64,000 bases of DNA from Hyalella azteca (GCF_000764305.2 NW_025932436.1:62001-126000); one strand, 5' to 3'. Positions 36,063 to 47,749 are shown, counted from the first letter of the stretch. Made by a program: numbers and translations. The notes: a model not told the origin generated them from the letters alone.

Positions 36063-37609
36063 GTGAGTGTATATTCGTCGTGGGTAATTAAATATGTTAT
36101 ATAAATGAAACATACCGTATGAAATAATATAATTTGGTGTTCTTGGCGAGAATGAATGGAAGATATCAGTTCATGTTGCATCTATAGTAGATTTACACTT
36201 GATATGACGCTAAAAGTACACGAGATTGATTCTTCGACAGCATTTGCAATGTGAGTATCGCTGTATTATTAACAATAAAATCTAAAAATTTTCGTAGGTT
36301 ACAAAGTTTGCTCACTCATATTTTATTTTTACCACAGAAGTTTTTTGTCTGCAGTTTAGTATTCACAGAAAATATAACTATGCATCCAACGTAACCGCAT
36401 TTTGAGGATGGGTGAAAACCTTTACATTATTAATTGACAAATTTTTCATAAATTAATAGCAGATCGAAACGCAAAACTCTTTCTCCAATGAATAAAACTC
36501 AAGGCGTGTTTACAGCGGTCGACCGCCAGCAATGCATTAGTCAACGGGTAAGAATTAGATTTGTTTGTTAGATTGAAGTCGAATTGCGAGGCAGGGAGTT
36601 GAGAGGGCTGCGCGAGGGGAGAGCAATTAAGGTTGGGGGTCGCAGTGGGTGAATAATACCAATCGTACCAGCAGGGAGACCGAACCTGGCGCTGCTGAAA
36701 ACTATGCCATAATCAGCAAGTGTGGCACTGATGCACAATTAAAAATTATGCAGAAATCAATCAGTTGATCTATTGGTGGTGGGTGATATATTTTTAGGCG
36801 TATTTATTGGACTCACGATCCCTTTATATGAACCAAAGGATTACCGATTGGATGGCTGATGTTGCAGTTGATCTCTCGGTACAAGAGCTACTTGTACATA
36901 ATGAATTTGTAAGACACAATTCCAGCCAAGTGAAATATATATGGGCAAATGATCAATAAGGAAAAAGATCCAAATAATCTATGTAACAATCTAAGAACCC
37001 AACAATAAAATAATTTTGATGTTTATTAATTATTAGACTTTCAAAACACTCCACTACTATTTATTGGAGTAACAACATGCTCCCCTACATGATAACTCGT
37101 AGAGGTATGATAAATATTTACATCGTAAGTACACTGTATAAGAGACAATGTGTAGACTACATAGACAAAATCGTAGTTCACTTTAAACATGATTAAAAAG
37201 GGGTTTATTTTAAAAAATGAATGTCTCCCCAGCCATTAATGGACAGTCAATAGTACGCGTAAATAAATGTGAGCATGAGTGGAACTAAAGATGAATATAA
37301 TTGAGAGCAAATATTTATGATAATGGAATAAAAATGATATCATAAAATGATGAATATAAAGTTTGGGCGTATTTGTATTTGAAAGTATTTGTTTAATATG
37401 ATTATTACAAAGTAGAATGGCACTTCACCTGGCTTGCCATACAGCCTGTGCTTTATATACACCAGGCCTGTATATGGGTTGTACAGCCTACCGTATGTGT
37501 GGGCTATGAAGCGGGCCTATAAACATGCATGGGCTGTATAGCAGTTCTGTATATCGGTCCAGCGGCGTCGTCATGGCGTCCGCGGCACCAATTACGGAGA
37601 CCAGCAAAC

Positions 37610-37750
37610 ATACAGCTGCAGCTACAGCAGCAGCAAACACAGCTGCAGCGACAGCAGCAGCAAACACAGCTGCAGCGACAGCAGCAGCAAACACAGCTGC
37701 AGCTACAGCAGCAGCAAACACAGCTGCAGCGACAGCAGCAGCAAAGACGG
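37610..37750. repeat. 27-bp tandem repeat, CAG-rich, 5 units
   Basis: CAAACACAGCTGCAGCGACA then GCAGCAG, at 27-bp (nine-codon) spacing. The alanine/threonine-rich and glutamine-rich frames are repeat artefacts. Confidence 0.95.
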
Positions 37751-38199
37751 CTGTAATAACAGCAGTAAAATGTGCAAAAAAATTGACTTGTACCAAGCAG
37801 CTACCACGTAAAATTCAATAAAACAGCTGTAGTGTTGCGTCCAGCCAAACTCTAAACAAATGTACCGGTTTAGACTGTCGAGCCAATAACAGCCAGAAGC
37901 TTCACTGTGTCAGGGCGTGATGAGGAGAAGCAAATTCACCAAGAAACCAAATAAAATAATGAGACAAGCATCGGCGCATAATATTATAGTAGAAAAGAAC
38001 GTAAACAAAAATTATCAGTGAGTGTAGCTACGAAATTGAAAATTAAAAGAAAAATTAAATTAACTGTAATAAAAAAGCAGAAGAAATTAATCAACATGAA
38101 AACTAATAGCAACAGCAGCCACACCTGTACCAGCTGTAAAAGAATAATATTTGCAAGATAAGTTTCAGCAATTACTAACAGTCCTAGCAATATTTTATA

Positions 38200-39190
38200 C
38201 AATTGTCAGTCTCTACTGCAAGCAGCAGCATTAACAAGTGACAGTCTCGACTACAAAAAATCAGCTTTAGCAAGTGACAGTCTCTGCTACAAAAAACAAC
38301 ATTAGCAAGTGTCAGTCTTTACTGCAAACAACTTAAAAAATTGTCAGTCTCTACTACAAACAAAAGCATTAGCAATTGTCAGTCTTTGCTGCAAAAAAAA
38401 CAGTTTTAATAAGTGACAGTCTCTACTACAAACAACAGCATGAGCAATTGTCAGTCTTTGCGGCAAAAAAATAGTTCTAATAAGTGACAGTCTCTACTAC
38501 AAATAACAGCTTAAGCAAGTGACAGTCTCTACTACAAATAACAGCTTTAACAAGTGACAGTCTCTACTACAAATAACAGCTTTAACAAGTGACAGTCTCT
38601 TCTTCAAATAACAGCTTTAACAAGTGACAGTCTCTTCTTCAAATAACAGCTTTAACAAGTGACAGTCTCTACTACAATAACAGCTTTAACAAGTGACAGT
38701 CTCTACTACAGATAACAGCTTTAACAAGTGACAGTCTCTACTACGAACAACAACATTAGCAAGTGACAGTCTCTACTACAAATAACAGCTTAAGCAAGTG
38801 ACAGTCTCTACTACAAATAACAGCTTAAGCAAGTGACAGTCTCTACTACGAACAACAACATTAGCAAGTGACAGTCTCTACTACGAACAACAGCATTAGC
38901 AAGTGACAGTCTCTACTACAAATAACAGCTTAAGCAAGTGACAGTCTCTACTACAAATAACAGCTTTAACAAGTGACAGTCTCTACTACAGATAACAGCT
39001 TTAACAAGTGACAGTCTCTACTACAGATAACAGCTTTAACAAGTGACAGTCTCTTCTTCAAATAACAGCTTTAACAAGTGACAGTCTCTTCTTCAAATAA
39101 CAGCTTTAACAAGTGACAGTCTCTTCTTCAAATAACAGCTTTAACAAGTGACAGTCTCTTCTACAAATAACAGCTTAATCAATTGCTAGT
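38200..39190. repeat. 35-bp tandem repeat, about 27 units (largest array)
   Basis: GACAGTCTCTACTACAAATA then ACAGCTTTAACAAGT, 35-bp spacing in the core. Variants (CTTCTTCAAATAA, CTACGAACAACAACATTAGC) occur in runs, showing block duplication. The 5' end is more degenerate (GTCAGTCTTTGCTGC). Confidence 0.96.
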
Positions 39191-40149
39191 CCCAACTACG
39201 AACAACAGCAAACAGGATAACAACGAAGCCACGCAGAAAAAAGTTGACTGGGTAAGATATATATAGAGATAGAATCTTTAAATAATTTTCACATGTTGTG
39301 CCGTGTGGAAATTGCCTTTGTAATACTCTTTTCCAGAAATTAAGTGCAATTTATGTTAAGGGGCTTAATAGTGAGTTTAAATCCAGACGTTCACGACTTC
39401 CGATCTGAAAAGATTACTTTTAAATTTTTGCCGAAGAATCAAATTAAAATCAAATAAATCGATTGCTTGTAAGAATAGACTGTGCTTGAATTAGGAATTT
39501 GCGGTGTTAAATTATGAACTAAATGTCAACCGAGGTGAGCGGAAATTTTGTAAATAAAAGTTTAGATTTTGCACTTACAGTGCCTACTAAATTGGGGAAA
39601 ATGTATTTAGTAACGAGATTAAATGGATGTTATGATATAAAATACAATTCAAGTGGCATATATACAGAATACATTGAAATTTGCGTCCACACAAAATCTT
39701 CGCACGTATAGGGTAATGTGAGAGAAGTCGATACGTTTGGAACGAAAGCTTCACTTGATAGTTAATGAAGTGAACAATTTGGTCATTAACACAATTTTTC
39801 TGTTGTGCACACTGTTTCATTTGCGAAAAAGTTCATATGACATTCATTTAATAGTTTATTCATGAAAAATAAATTATAAATTGAATCTATAGAATAACCA
39901 AAATTCTCTTGTATGAGAATGTACTTACGTTCGAAATAAATTCAAGATTTGAATCAGTTTAAAGCAATTTTTGTCACAATCCAAAACTTGTTCTTATTAA
40001 CAAATCATGGTTCAATCCAAGTCGCAATTCACATCTGAATACTAGTCACAAATCAAGTCATATTCTTTGTCGCAATTTTGGACTCAACCTGAGTCATTAT
40101 TTGAGTTTCTAATCTAGTCCCAGTTAAACTCTCTAACCTATATATAGTC

Positions 40150-40440
40150 TCAGTCCAAGTCTCGCTCTTAGTCTCAGTCATAGTCTCGCTCTCCGTCTCA
40201 GTCCAAGTCTCGCTCTTAGTCTCAGTCCAAGTTTCGTTCTTAGTCTCAGTCCAAGTCTCGCTCTTCGTCTCAGTCCAAGTTTCGTTCTTAGTCTCAGTCC
40301 AAGTCTCGCTCTTCGTCTCAGTCCAAGTCTCGCTCTTAGTCTCAGTCCAAGTCTCGCTCTTCGTCTCAGTCCAAGTTTCGTTCTTAGTCTCAGTCCAAGT
40401 CTCGCTCTTAGTCTCAGGCCAAGTCTCGCTCTTTGTCTTA
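40150..40440. repeat. 24-bp tandem repeat, about 12 units
   Basis: AGTCTCAGTCCAAGTCTCGC then TCTT, with alternating CTTAG and CTTCG variants. The eight-codon period gives an Arg/Leu-rich minus-strand open frame that is not a gene. Confidence 0.95.
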
Positions 40441-41098
40441 ATTTAAGTCCCACTTCAAATGTTTATATTTTTCCAACATTCTATAGTCTAGGTTCTACTT
40501 AAATGACTTATTATGAACTCTATTAATAAATATATAATCAAATCAAGCAATTTATCCTCTCCGCCACATGGGACTGCCCCAAAAATACACTGAATCCTGA
40601 ATGCCGCTGTGAAGACGACGTTATTTTGTTTATTTTTGCACGCGTATAAGGCAATAAAATTTTATTATAATCCATCGCTCATATCGTAATTCTGGCGAAT
40701 TAACGGTAAGCAAGTAAAAATGTCTATATCATTTTCGTACATCCAAAGCACGTATACATGATTATTCTAGAGAAGTCCAAGTTCTACATGATTTTCATAG
40801 TACGGATCGGCTATGAAATATTTATTACCACCACAAAAGCGAAGCTCAACCATGAGTGCATATGGAAAACGGTGCGTAGAATCTTCGGTGCGTTAGTAGG
40901 GATAAGTTAATTTGCTGATTGTGCATTCAGAAGGCTCGCTGTGCGTATATAAAGATAGTTATAAAATTTTGAGCAAGACATATAGTAAGAGTGGAAGGTC
41001 GGGTTATCGCCTGGCTTTAGACGTCATAAAAACGCAGCAATTGCGGTACGCCCAACAAATAGCGGAATGCGTCGATCATATATGAACTTAACGACCGA

Positions 41099-41275
41099 AT
41101 ACAGCTATACGCATGCAACTGAGCACAGCTATACGCATCCAACTGAACACAGCTATACGCATGCAACTGAACTGAGCACAGCTATACAATGCAACTGAAC
41201 ACAGCTATACGCATGCAACTGAACACAGCTATACACACAGCTATACGCATGTAACTGAGCACAGCTATACGCATC
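41099..41275. repeat. 24-bp tandem repeat, about 7 units
   Basis: ACAGCTATACGCATGCAACT then GAAC, with small deletions in some units. Confidence 0.92.
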
Positions 41276-41847
41276 TGAGTATGGATCATTAGTATTGTAA
41301 GCATGCAGACCATTTTGTATTTGCCTCCAAAGATTACGGAGTCAAATGAACTATAAGACTAGAATAATAAAATAATATGCGATCATTAATGTATATCTTG
41401 CACAACTGGGTGAAGTTATTTATAACACAGGTACCAAAAATTGGATGTCTAAATGTAAACAAAATGTTTCACGTATTAATTTGATTAAGATGATGTATTA
41501 TGCTATAGAAATAAAGTTTTCTAATGTACAGCGCACTGATATGTGTAACGCGAGAACGGGTTTTCGGGCTAACTTTTTTTATATATGTTACCTCAAATTA
41601 TTAGGTATGCATGGCGAGCAGGAAGATCTGATGAAACACGCCCGTACAGTATAAACTGTGAAATTATATCGTGTTTTAGTTGTTGATAACTAAAATAATC
41701 CAATATGTATTCCACACTTTTTTGAAGAATTTATAAGCAGTTTTTTTAGTGTTTGAATTTGGAGATTTATCACTATAGTCTGAAAATAAACAATGAAAAT
41801 TTCTATAAATACTTTACATGATCACAGGCTAGAAATGAAGCACCTAA

Positions 41848-42075
41848 GCCAACAATCTTCCTGCAAATCCCGACGAAGATCGAAACGAGCGAGCAATTCT
41901 TGCGGACGCATATCAGGCGTGCGGCGTCCGCAGATTTTATTCCGTTCGGCCGCAATACATAGAAATGACTTCAGAAGCACTTTTGTTTGAGGCTTTGTTT
42001 GGAGCGAAGGATCTTCCCGATATCCTTCCAAGCTGGACGCGCTTCTTCCAGCCCAACCTCCTACTGAAGGACTAA
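41848..42075 (+). pseudogene. unrecognised open segment of 75 codons, possible exon or relic
   Basis: The frame opens after a TAA at 41845-41847 and closes with TAA at 42073-42075. It has no early ATG, so it would be an internal or terminal exon, or a relic. GC content is above the surroundings. The peptide looks protein-like: an acidic/basic start (NPDEDRNERAILADAY), then CGVRRFYSVRPQYIEM, then LLFEALFGAKDLPDILPSW and a short FFQPNLLLKD end. I do not recognise the family. It does not resemble the missing beat exon. No strong acceptor directly precedes it. A relic of a mobile element or processed gene is as likely as a live exon. Confidence 0.3.
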
Positions 42076-42837
42076 AGCAATTTATTTAGCCCTGAGGACA
42101 ACGTTCATTTAGCAATCTGGAAGATCTCTATGAACGAAATAAAGAAAATAAAAGATCAAAATTAAGATTAACGGAAATTATATTTTAATAAGGAAAATAT
42201 GAATTAATAATATCGAGCTTACGTACGAAGAAGAAGGAAAGTTGAGGCTGGCCGATTTTTGAGCAAGAACCATTTGCACGCCGTAGGGCTCCCATTGCGG
42301 AGAAATCAGAAGTGTTTTTGGTTGCGTTAACCTCGACCAGATTTCCTTAACTAGCGACGTGAGAAGAATCCTCAATAAATGTTAGCAGATACGAAAACAG
42401 TTGCGTGAATTGCTGGTTTCGGTTTTTCTTTGCTAATATTGCACATTGGAAAATGGGATTGCTTCGCGAATGGAGTTCAACAACTACGTTATCTCCTCTG
42501 ATAAGCGGATTTTGTATACAGCGAATAGGGAAATAAAAAACATTCAATTTATGTGTCAATTTTTTAATATATATATCTTACCAATATAAAAGATGTTTTT
42601 TTGTGTAACAAATAACTAAAATAATTGGAATATGAGCATGAACATATACGTACAAAAAGTAGCTGTTAGCTTAAATAAAAAAATTATCTGTTAGTTGAAT
42701 TAGCTTTCATTCAACTGTCTTCATTGTGCACCAGCAATTGGACCAGGTGTATAATTAACATTTACACTTTAATTTACATGGCAATTTAACTAAACTTCAC
42801 TACCGAGTACCTCGATACAGGATGAAATAACACGAAC

Positions 42838-43206
42838 GGTGCGCTCACTGTGCGCTCACAATTTGCTGACTGTGTGCTCACTTTGTACATGGTGTGCTCA
42901 CCTTGTACATGGTGTGCTCACCTTGTACGTGGTGTGCTCACCTTTTACAACATGGTGTGCTCATCATGTACATGGTGTTCTCACTGTGTGCTCACAATTT
43001 GCTGACGGTGTGCTCACTTTGTACATGGTGTGCTCACCTTGTACGTGGTGTGCTCACCTTGTACGTGGTGTGCTCACCTTGTACATGGTGTGCTCACCTT
43101 GTACGTGTTGTGCTCTTTGTACATGGTGTGCTTATCATGTACATGGTGTTCTCACTGTGTGCTCACAATTTGCTGACGGTGTGCTTACCTTGTACATGGT
43201 CTGCTC
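42838..43206. repeat. 20-bp tandem repeat with 171-bp higher-order duplication
   Basis: CCTTGTACATGGTGTGCTCA repeats every 20 bp. A longer block (ATCATGTACATGGTGTTCTC, then ACAATTTGCTGACGGTG) appears at 42963 and 43134, so a 171-bp block was duplicated. The cysteine-rich open frames are artefacts. Confidence 0.93.
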
Positions 43207-43796
43207 GATTGAATTTTTGTCCAAATGGAAATTAATGTACAATAAAACCGTTGAAACTTTTATAGAAGTAGTTCCGTAAAAATGAAGAGGTTCAGCGAAT
43301 AAAGCCATGAGGAAACAATAAGCTCGATGCGGAACTCACTGTGGTAAAATACGTAGATATAAGTTTGAGTTTCGAATATTAGGATTCTAGAAAACAATAT
43401 CTAAAATCAAGGTGTCAAAAATCAATATCTTAATCAAGTCACTGTTTCAGGTGATTATCTCTCTCTCCAATTCTCACCATATATTGCCGGTGGCAACTGA
43501 GCGCAATGATTAAGGAGCAGATCAGCTCAAATAAACACAAACGTCAGGGCGGAAGACCAAATAGAGGCGGTTGGATGGATTCTTATCTGAATGAGACAGA
43601 TAAATAGCTTTAGCCTAATTTTAACGGATTCAAGGTTTTAACGCAAAGGATTTCAGTATGGTTCAAGTAAAATCACAATAATGATAACACTTTCAAGATA
43701 ATCAAAACAACTGACCTATTTGTTTTCGTTGAGGAATCCTAGACAAGAGTTCTTATGTAGAGAACTAACTGAACTATGAGAAAGAAAATAGCGAAA

Positions 43797-43885
43797 ACAG
43801 TAACAGAGTGTTCGCTCGTACTTATACTTATACAGAGTGTTCGCTCGTTCGCTTTAAAACAGTAACAGAGTGTTCGCTCGTAGAG
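43797..43885. repeat. three copies of ACAGAGTGTTCGCTCGT
   Basis: The 17-base motif occurs three times, separated by irregular 15-30-base spacers including ACTTATACTTAT. Confidence 0.75.
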
Positions 43886-44331
43886 AGTTAGGCGCATGCA
43901 AGCATGCAAGTTAATTCACAGCACTAAGGCAAGTGACAAATCTGTTAAACTCCGAAGCTACAAGGAGTCAATAACCCTACGGGTTTCAACCATTGCCGTA
44001 AAGCCAGTTATGTAAGATCTTAAACGAGCGAACACAGAAGTGCTAACATTCATTTAAATGAAACAAAATAAAATTAAAACACACTCGCACAATAAAATGA
44101 AAACACACTCACACATTTTATACCAATTAAGGTATAAAAATCATAGCTGCACATGAGTAGCAATACGGTTTGAGTAGGAGGTCTTCACACAGGTAAGGTT
44201 GAGGTAATAAATCACGATTGAGATAAAGAGCGTCGACTCTGTCTCCTAACATGCGACAAACAGCAAGCGTATAAACAAACATTAATGACGTAATTATATA
44301 ATCAATTTCAACAGCTCACCATTTACATAGT

Positions 44332-44365
44332 GTGTTCACAATTTGCTGACTGTGTGCTCATGGTG
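44332..44365. repeat. fragment of the 42.8-43.2 kb array unit
   Basis: TTCACAATTTGCTGACTGTG then TGCTCATGGTGCGCTC matches the array unit more than 1 kb upstream, and lies directly before a different array. Confidence 0.7.
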
Positions 44366-44367
44366 CG

Positions 44368-44510
44368 CTCAACAACATGACGGTCATAGGTGAGGCGTGC
44401 TGACAACATGACGGTTATAGGTGAGGCGTGCTGACAACATGACGGTTATAGGTGAGGCGTGCTGACAGCATGGCGGTCATAGGTGAGGCGTGCTGACAGC
44501 ATGACCGTCA
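44368..44510. repeat. 31-bp tandem repeat, about 4-5 units
   Basis: TGACAACATGACGGTTATAG then GTGAGGCGTGC, with starts at 44401, 44432, 44463 and 44494. It ends about 190 bases before the Ig2 exon. Confidence 0.94.
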
Positions 44511-44645
44511 GCATAATTTCTATATTTTGAGAATAATGAAGCTCTGTCCGCAACGCAGTCAAAAGCGATATATTCAATTAATCATAAATAATAACTGGTA
44601 AAACCAACCATTTGCCTGCCCCCGTTGGCTTGTGAGGTGTCCTAC

Positions 44646-44771
44646 GGGGGCGTGGGGCTCAGCTTGTCCCACCGATCCGTGGGCCCCCGGTAATTTATTT
44701 AAAGACTCCCTTCCACCAGACCCACCGGACGGGGGCGTGGGGCCCGGCTTGTCCCACCGGTCCGTGGGCCC
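44646..44771. repeat. 41-bp duplication spanning the 5' end of the Ig2 exon
   Basis: GGGGGCGTGGGGCTCAGCTT at 44646 recurs as GGGGGCGTGGGGCCCGGCTT at 44731, and similarity continues through GTCCCACCGATCCGTGGGCC. Offset 85 bp, few differences. The second copy is within the coding exon. Confidence 0.85.
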
Positions 44772-44910
44772 GGTGATCCGCGTGTCGGGCCACACGTCGC
44801 TGGAGCGCACGGCGCTGGAGTACAAGCCAGGCGAGGTGTTCGAGGCGCTCTGCATCGCCAGCCGAGCCTTCCCGCCTGCTGATCTCGCCTGGTATATCAA
44901 CGGACTCAGG
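44705..44910 (+). CDS. beat: beat-like gene, exon for first half of Ig domain 2
   Basis: Encodes the start of the second Ig domain: VIRVSGHTSLERTALEYKPG, then the first cysteine in FEALCIASRAFPPADLAWYI, ending NGLR. The A-W-Y-I-N-G sequence with a Cys 15 residues before the Trp matches the beat Ig2 pattern (family knowledge). It leaves in phase 0 at AGG before GTGTGT. The start is uncertain. Acceptors at 44703-44704 (AAAG) and 44718-44719 (CCACCAG) both split the same kind of GAC codon in phase 1; I used the first. Between the proline-rich linker (PPDPPDGG) and VIRV there is an insertion of about a dozen residues (VGPGLSHRSVGP). It lies in a DNA segment also present just upstream, so it may be a recent duplication. 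The exon is strikingly GC-rich compared with its flanks. The minus-strand open frame across it is a shadow. Confidence 0.88.
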
Positions 44911-45445
44911 GTGTGTACTGCGAGATCTAATTAAAATTCAACTTTATCATTAGATTTAATATAACATTGATTTCCTTATTGTCTTGTCGTTTCTTGTTTA
45001 GTGCATTTTTATTTGTTATTGTGTCATCTCATTATAAAAATGGGTGCATTTCGTCCCTCCTACTAACCTGGTATATGCACGGGATCAGGGTGGGTGCTGC
45101 GAGATCTAATTAAAATAAAACTTTGTCACTAGATTTTAACATAACATTTATTTCCTTATTCTCCTCTCATTTCTTGTTTAGTGGCATTTTGAGATGTTAT
45201 TATGTCCTCTCATTATAAAAATGTGTGCATTTCCTCCCGCTTACTAACCTGCTAAATTAACGAACTCAGGGTGGGTGCTGCGTCATTAAATTAAATTAAA
45301 CTTGTACCATTTGATTAAATTATATATGCGTCATTAGATTACATATATAATCGAATACCTAATAAGACTTATTGTCATATTATTTTGTTTGATGTGGCAT
45401 TTTCATTTGTTATTATATCACCTGATAACTAAACGGGTCTTAGTC
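44870..45445 (+). repeat. ~180-bp triplication of the Ig2 exon 3' end, donor and intron start
   Basis: The exon end and donor (CTCAGG/GTGTGTACTGCGAGA) recur as ATCAGG/GTGGGTGCTGCGAGA (donor 45090) and CTCAGG/GTGGGTGCTGCGTCA (donor 45271). The offsets are 179 and 181 bases. Shared intron blocks include AGATCTAATTAAAA, AACATTTATTTCCTTATT, TTTCTTGTTTAGTG and CTCATTATAAAAATG. Copy 2 still reads W-Y-M-H-G-I-R where the exon reads W-Y-I-N-G-L-R, but it has no open frame upstream. Confidence 0.85.
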
Positions 45446-47749
45446 CCGACTATTGTGAATAGAGGATTAAAACAAAGTGTCTCAATTATTTCGCTCGCAA
45501 GAAATGATTTGATGGATGTTTGAATTAGCCTCTTGGCATTAGAAGGATGAGGACGGCGTTTTATGTTAGGTACTGCGACTATTTGTTTGTAGTGCCATTT
45601 TTATATTCATAAAATTATATTTAATTGTTCTTCAATTTTTAGTTTCAGATTAGATTATTGTACTAAGATCACTAGATTATAATGCTGAGATATTTAGATT
45701 ATTATGCTAAGATGATCATATTATTGTCCTATGCTGACATGATTATTATGGTATGATTACCAGCTTATGGATGAGTTTGTGGATGGTGTTCAACAACTTC
45801 GTTAATTATTCTTCAGATGAGCGGATTGGAGCTCTTCAATTAAAATGTTTGGATTGGAACTCTTTTATTGAACTGTTATAGGATGCTGCCACCAGAAAAT
45901 CAAATTCCTTAAATCAAGAAAGTTTTTCCTGGTGAGCGGGGAACTTGCATAAAAATTTTAGGTTTCACGAAGAATAAAATTAACTTACAATTTCTAACAG
46001 TATCGGTAATGAAGAATATGGACAATCTTAACGGGTCTGTATATGTACGTCGACAAATTTTTTGGTCCTTGAATACCTAATTTTTTGTTATTTTCAAAAT
46101 TTCCGCTCATGGAAAAAATAAAATGATATTTTTTAAAAAATCACTTTTAAGCCACCATGTTTGCTCAACTCGCGAAAAACCTTTAACGATGTACAACTTT
46201 TACCTTCTCTTAGGCAGACTGACGATCAATAAACAATTTAGTTTGGTAACGAACAGAAGGGTTTTCGGACAGCCTCTCATCAATAGGTTCTTTGCAGCAA
46301 CTGCTGCGCTAAGACAGTCAATTATCTGCTCCGTGGGCGCCTCCTTACCGGCGTAGAAACGTTCATTATTTTTGTTCAAAGCGCTTGACTGTTACTAGTC
46401 TCGCACGCCTACGAATCTAGTTTTACTAAAAACTATCATTGTTTTTCTAAAAACCATAATTATTTAACTAAAAACTATATTGTTTTACTAAAAACTACAA
46501 TTGCTTCACTAAAAAATGTATTGTTTTACTAAAAAGTAGATTGTTTTTATAAAACTATAATTATTTTACTAAAAACTATTATGTTTTACTAAAAACGGTA
46601 TTGTATTTCTAAAAAACTATACATGAGCCATGTACTGATGGCAGCCATGATAGTTCGCCACGTAACCGAGCCCGATTAAATATACATATATTTTACATAT
46701 GTATATATTTCACTCTTTAGTAAATAGAATTGTGAAATAAGAACACTACTCAAAACACTTATATTTCATTAATAAAATCATGAAAAGAAAAAAATAGTAT
46801 TTATAAATATATATTTGTTTTACTTTTGTCTAATTTAGCCTGCATGAAAATAGGGCAATCCTTTGATAAGATCATCAGGAATACTTCCCTGCCCAAAGTG
46901 GAATAAACGCTTATGCTCTGTTTACTAAATGTAAAAGTTAAAATGAATCCTAGACAATTATATCTATTCCAGTAAATCCCTAGAAATATTCATTGTTTCA
47001 CAAAAATACGAATGCTTGGAACTTCTTTTATTCGCTAATTTTCATTTAGCTCGAAAATGTTTGGCACAATCTGTAGATATAATTTAGACATGCTAAACAA
47101 ATTTCCTATCTTCTAACATAAATATTTGTTGAAACAAAAAAAATGTTTACATTTACTCAATATAATTTCTCTAAAGCCTCCGATAATGTTTTTATGTCCT
47201 ACAGAAAAATCTTCGTATGTTCCTCTCACAATTATTCCTGATGGAACATTCTTCGTCATGTATTAAGGTAGCATATTAATAAGCCTCTGGCTTTGGCTGA
47301 TCTCATACACGAGGCTACAAAGTATTTTTATTCAATGTCTCTGACGCTCACGTTTCTTCACAGTGCAATTTAACAATTTAGTTCAGTATCGAAATTTTTC
47401 TAACTTTTGATTAACATATTTAACCACCGGAGAACATTATCATTTAGTTTATTTGAGAGGATATTTTTGAAATAAATTAAAATCAAATTGTTTATCAACA
47501 AAAGGATTTTTTGTGTATTTATTTTTTTTTGTATTCGGCTCCACACGCCCGTCCCACATGAATCACTGTACAATAAAAAGCGATTTAGTGCATTCACATG
47601 CCGCGAATATATATTGCATAATTCGAGTGATTTCTCTTTTTAATTGTTGTGGATTTATTTGCTAGGTGCCAAACACTTTGAGTGCTTTCTCTGAATGAAA
47701 ATTATGATCATTATATGCCCTTTTTAATTGCTGTGGATTTATTTGCTAG
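44911..47749 (+). other. intron between the two Ig2 exons
   Basis: Starts GTGTGT and ends TTTGCTAG. Beyond the triplication at its start, an AT-rich 22-bp array and the acceptor duplication at its end, I see only AT-rich unique sequence. Confidence 0.75.
46417..46622. repeat. ~22-bp degenerate tandem repeat
   Basis: About nine units of TTTTACTAAAAACTATATTG with substitutions and length changes. Confidence 0.88.

Larger units (their letters stand above)
36063..44704 (+). other. intronic stretch expected to hold the missing second-half Ig1 exon
   Basis: The preceding exon ends after the C'/D region of Ig1 in phase 0, and the following exon begins Ig2. Family structure therefore demands at least one exon here with a Cys-Glu-Val type motif. 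I searched by eye for TGY-GAR-GTN and found none in a credible context. The stretch is dominated by tandem arrays (37.6, 38.2-39.2, 40.1, 41.1, 42.8, 44.4 kb) and AT-rich unique DNA. Confidence 0.55.

Noticed and set aside
36480..36575. Short segment between TTTACAG and GTAAGA considered as the missing Ig1 exon
   Set aside because: Only about 32 bases, without a cysteine motif or a suitable frame.
38200..39190. Possible CRISPR-like array
   Set aside because: Units are contiguous and 35 bp throughout, with no unique spacers; the context is an animal intron. It is an ordinary minisatellite.
42178..42559. Minus-strand frames with a mildly protein-like look, considered as a retroelement RNase H or recombinase relic
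   Set aside because: No catalytic motif could be identified; similarity was impressionistic only.
43441..43515. Segment after TGTTTCAG considered as the missing Ig1 exon
   Set aside because: Reads into a stop in the required phase and lacks a Cys-Glu-Val type motif.
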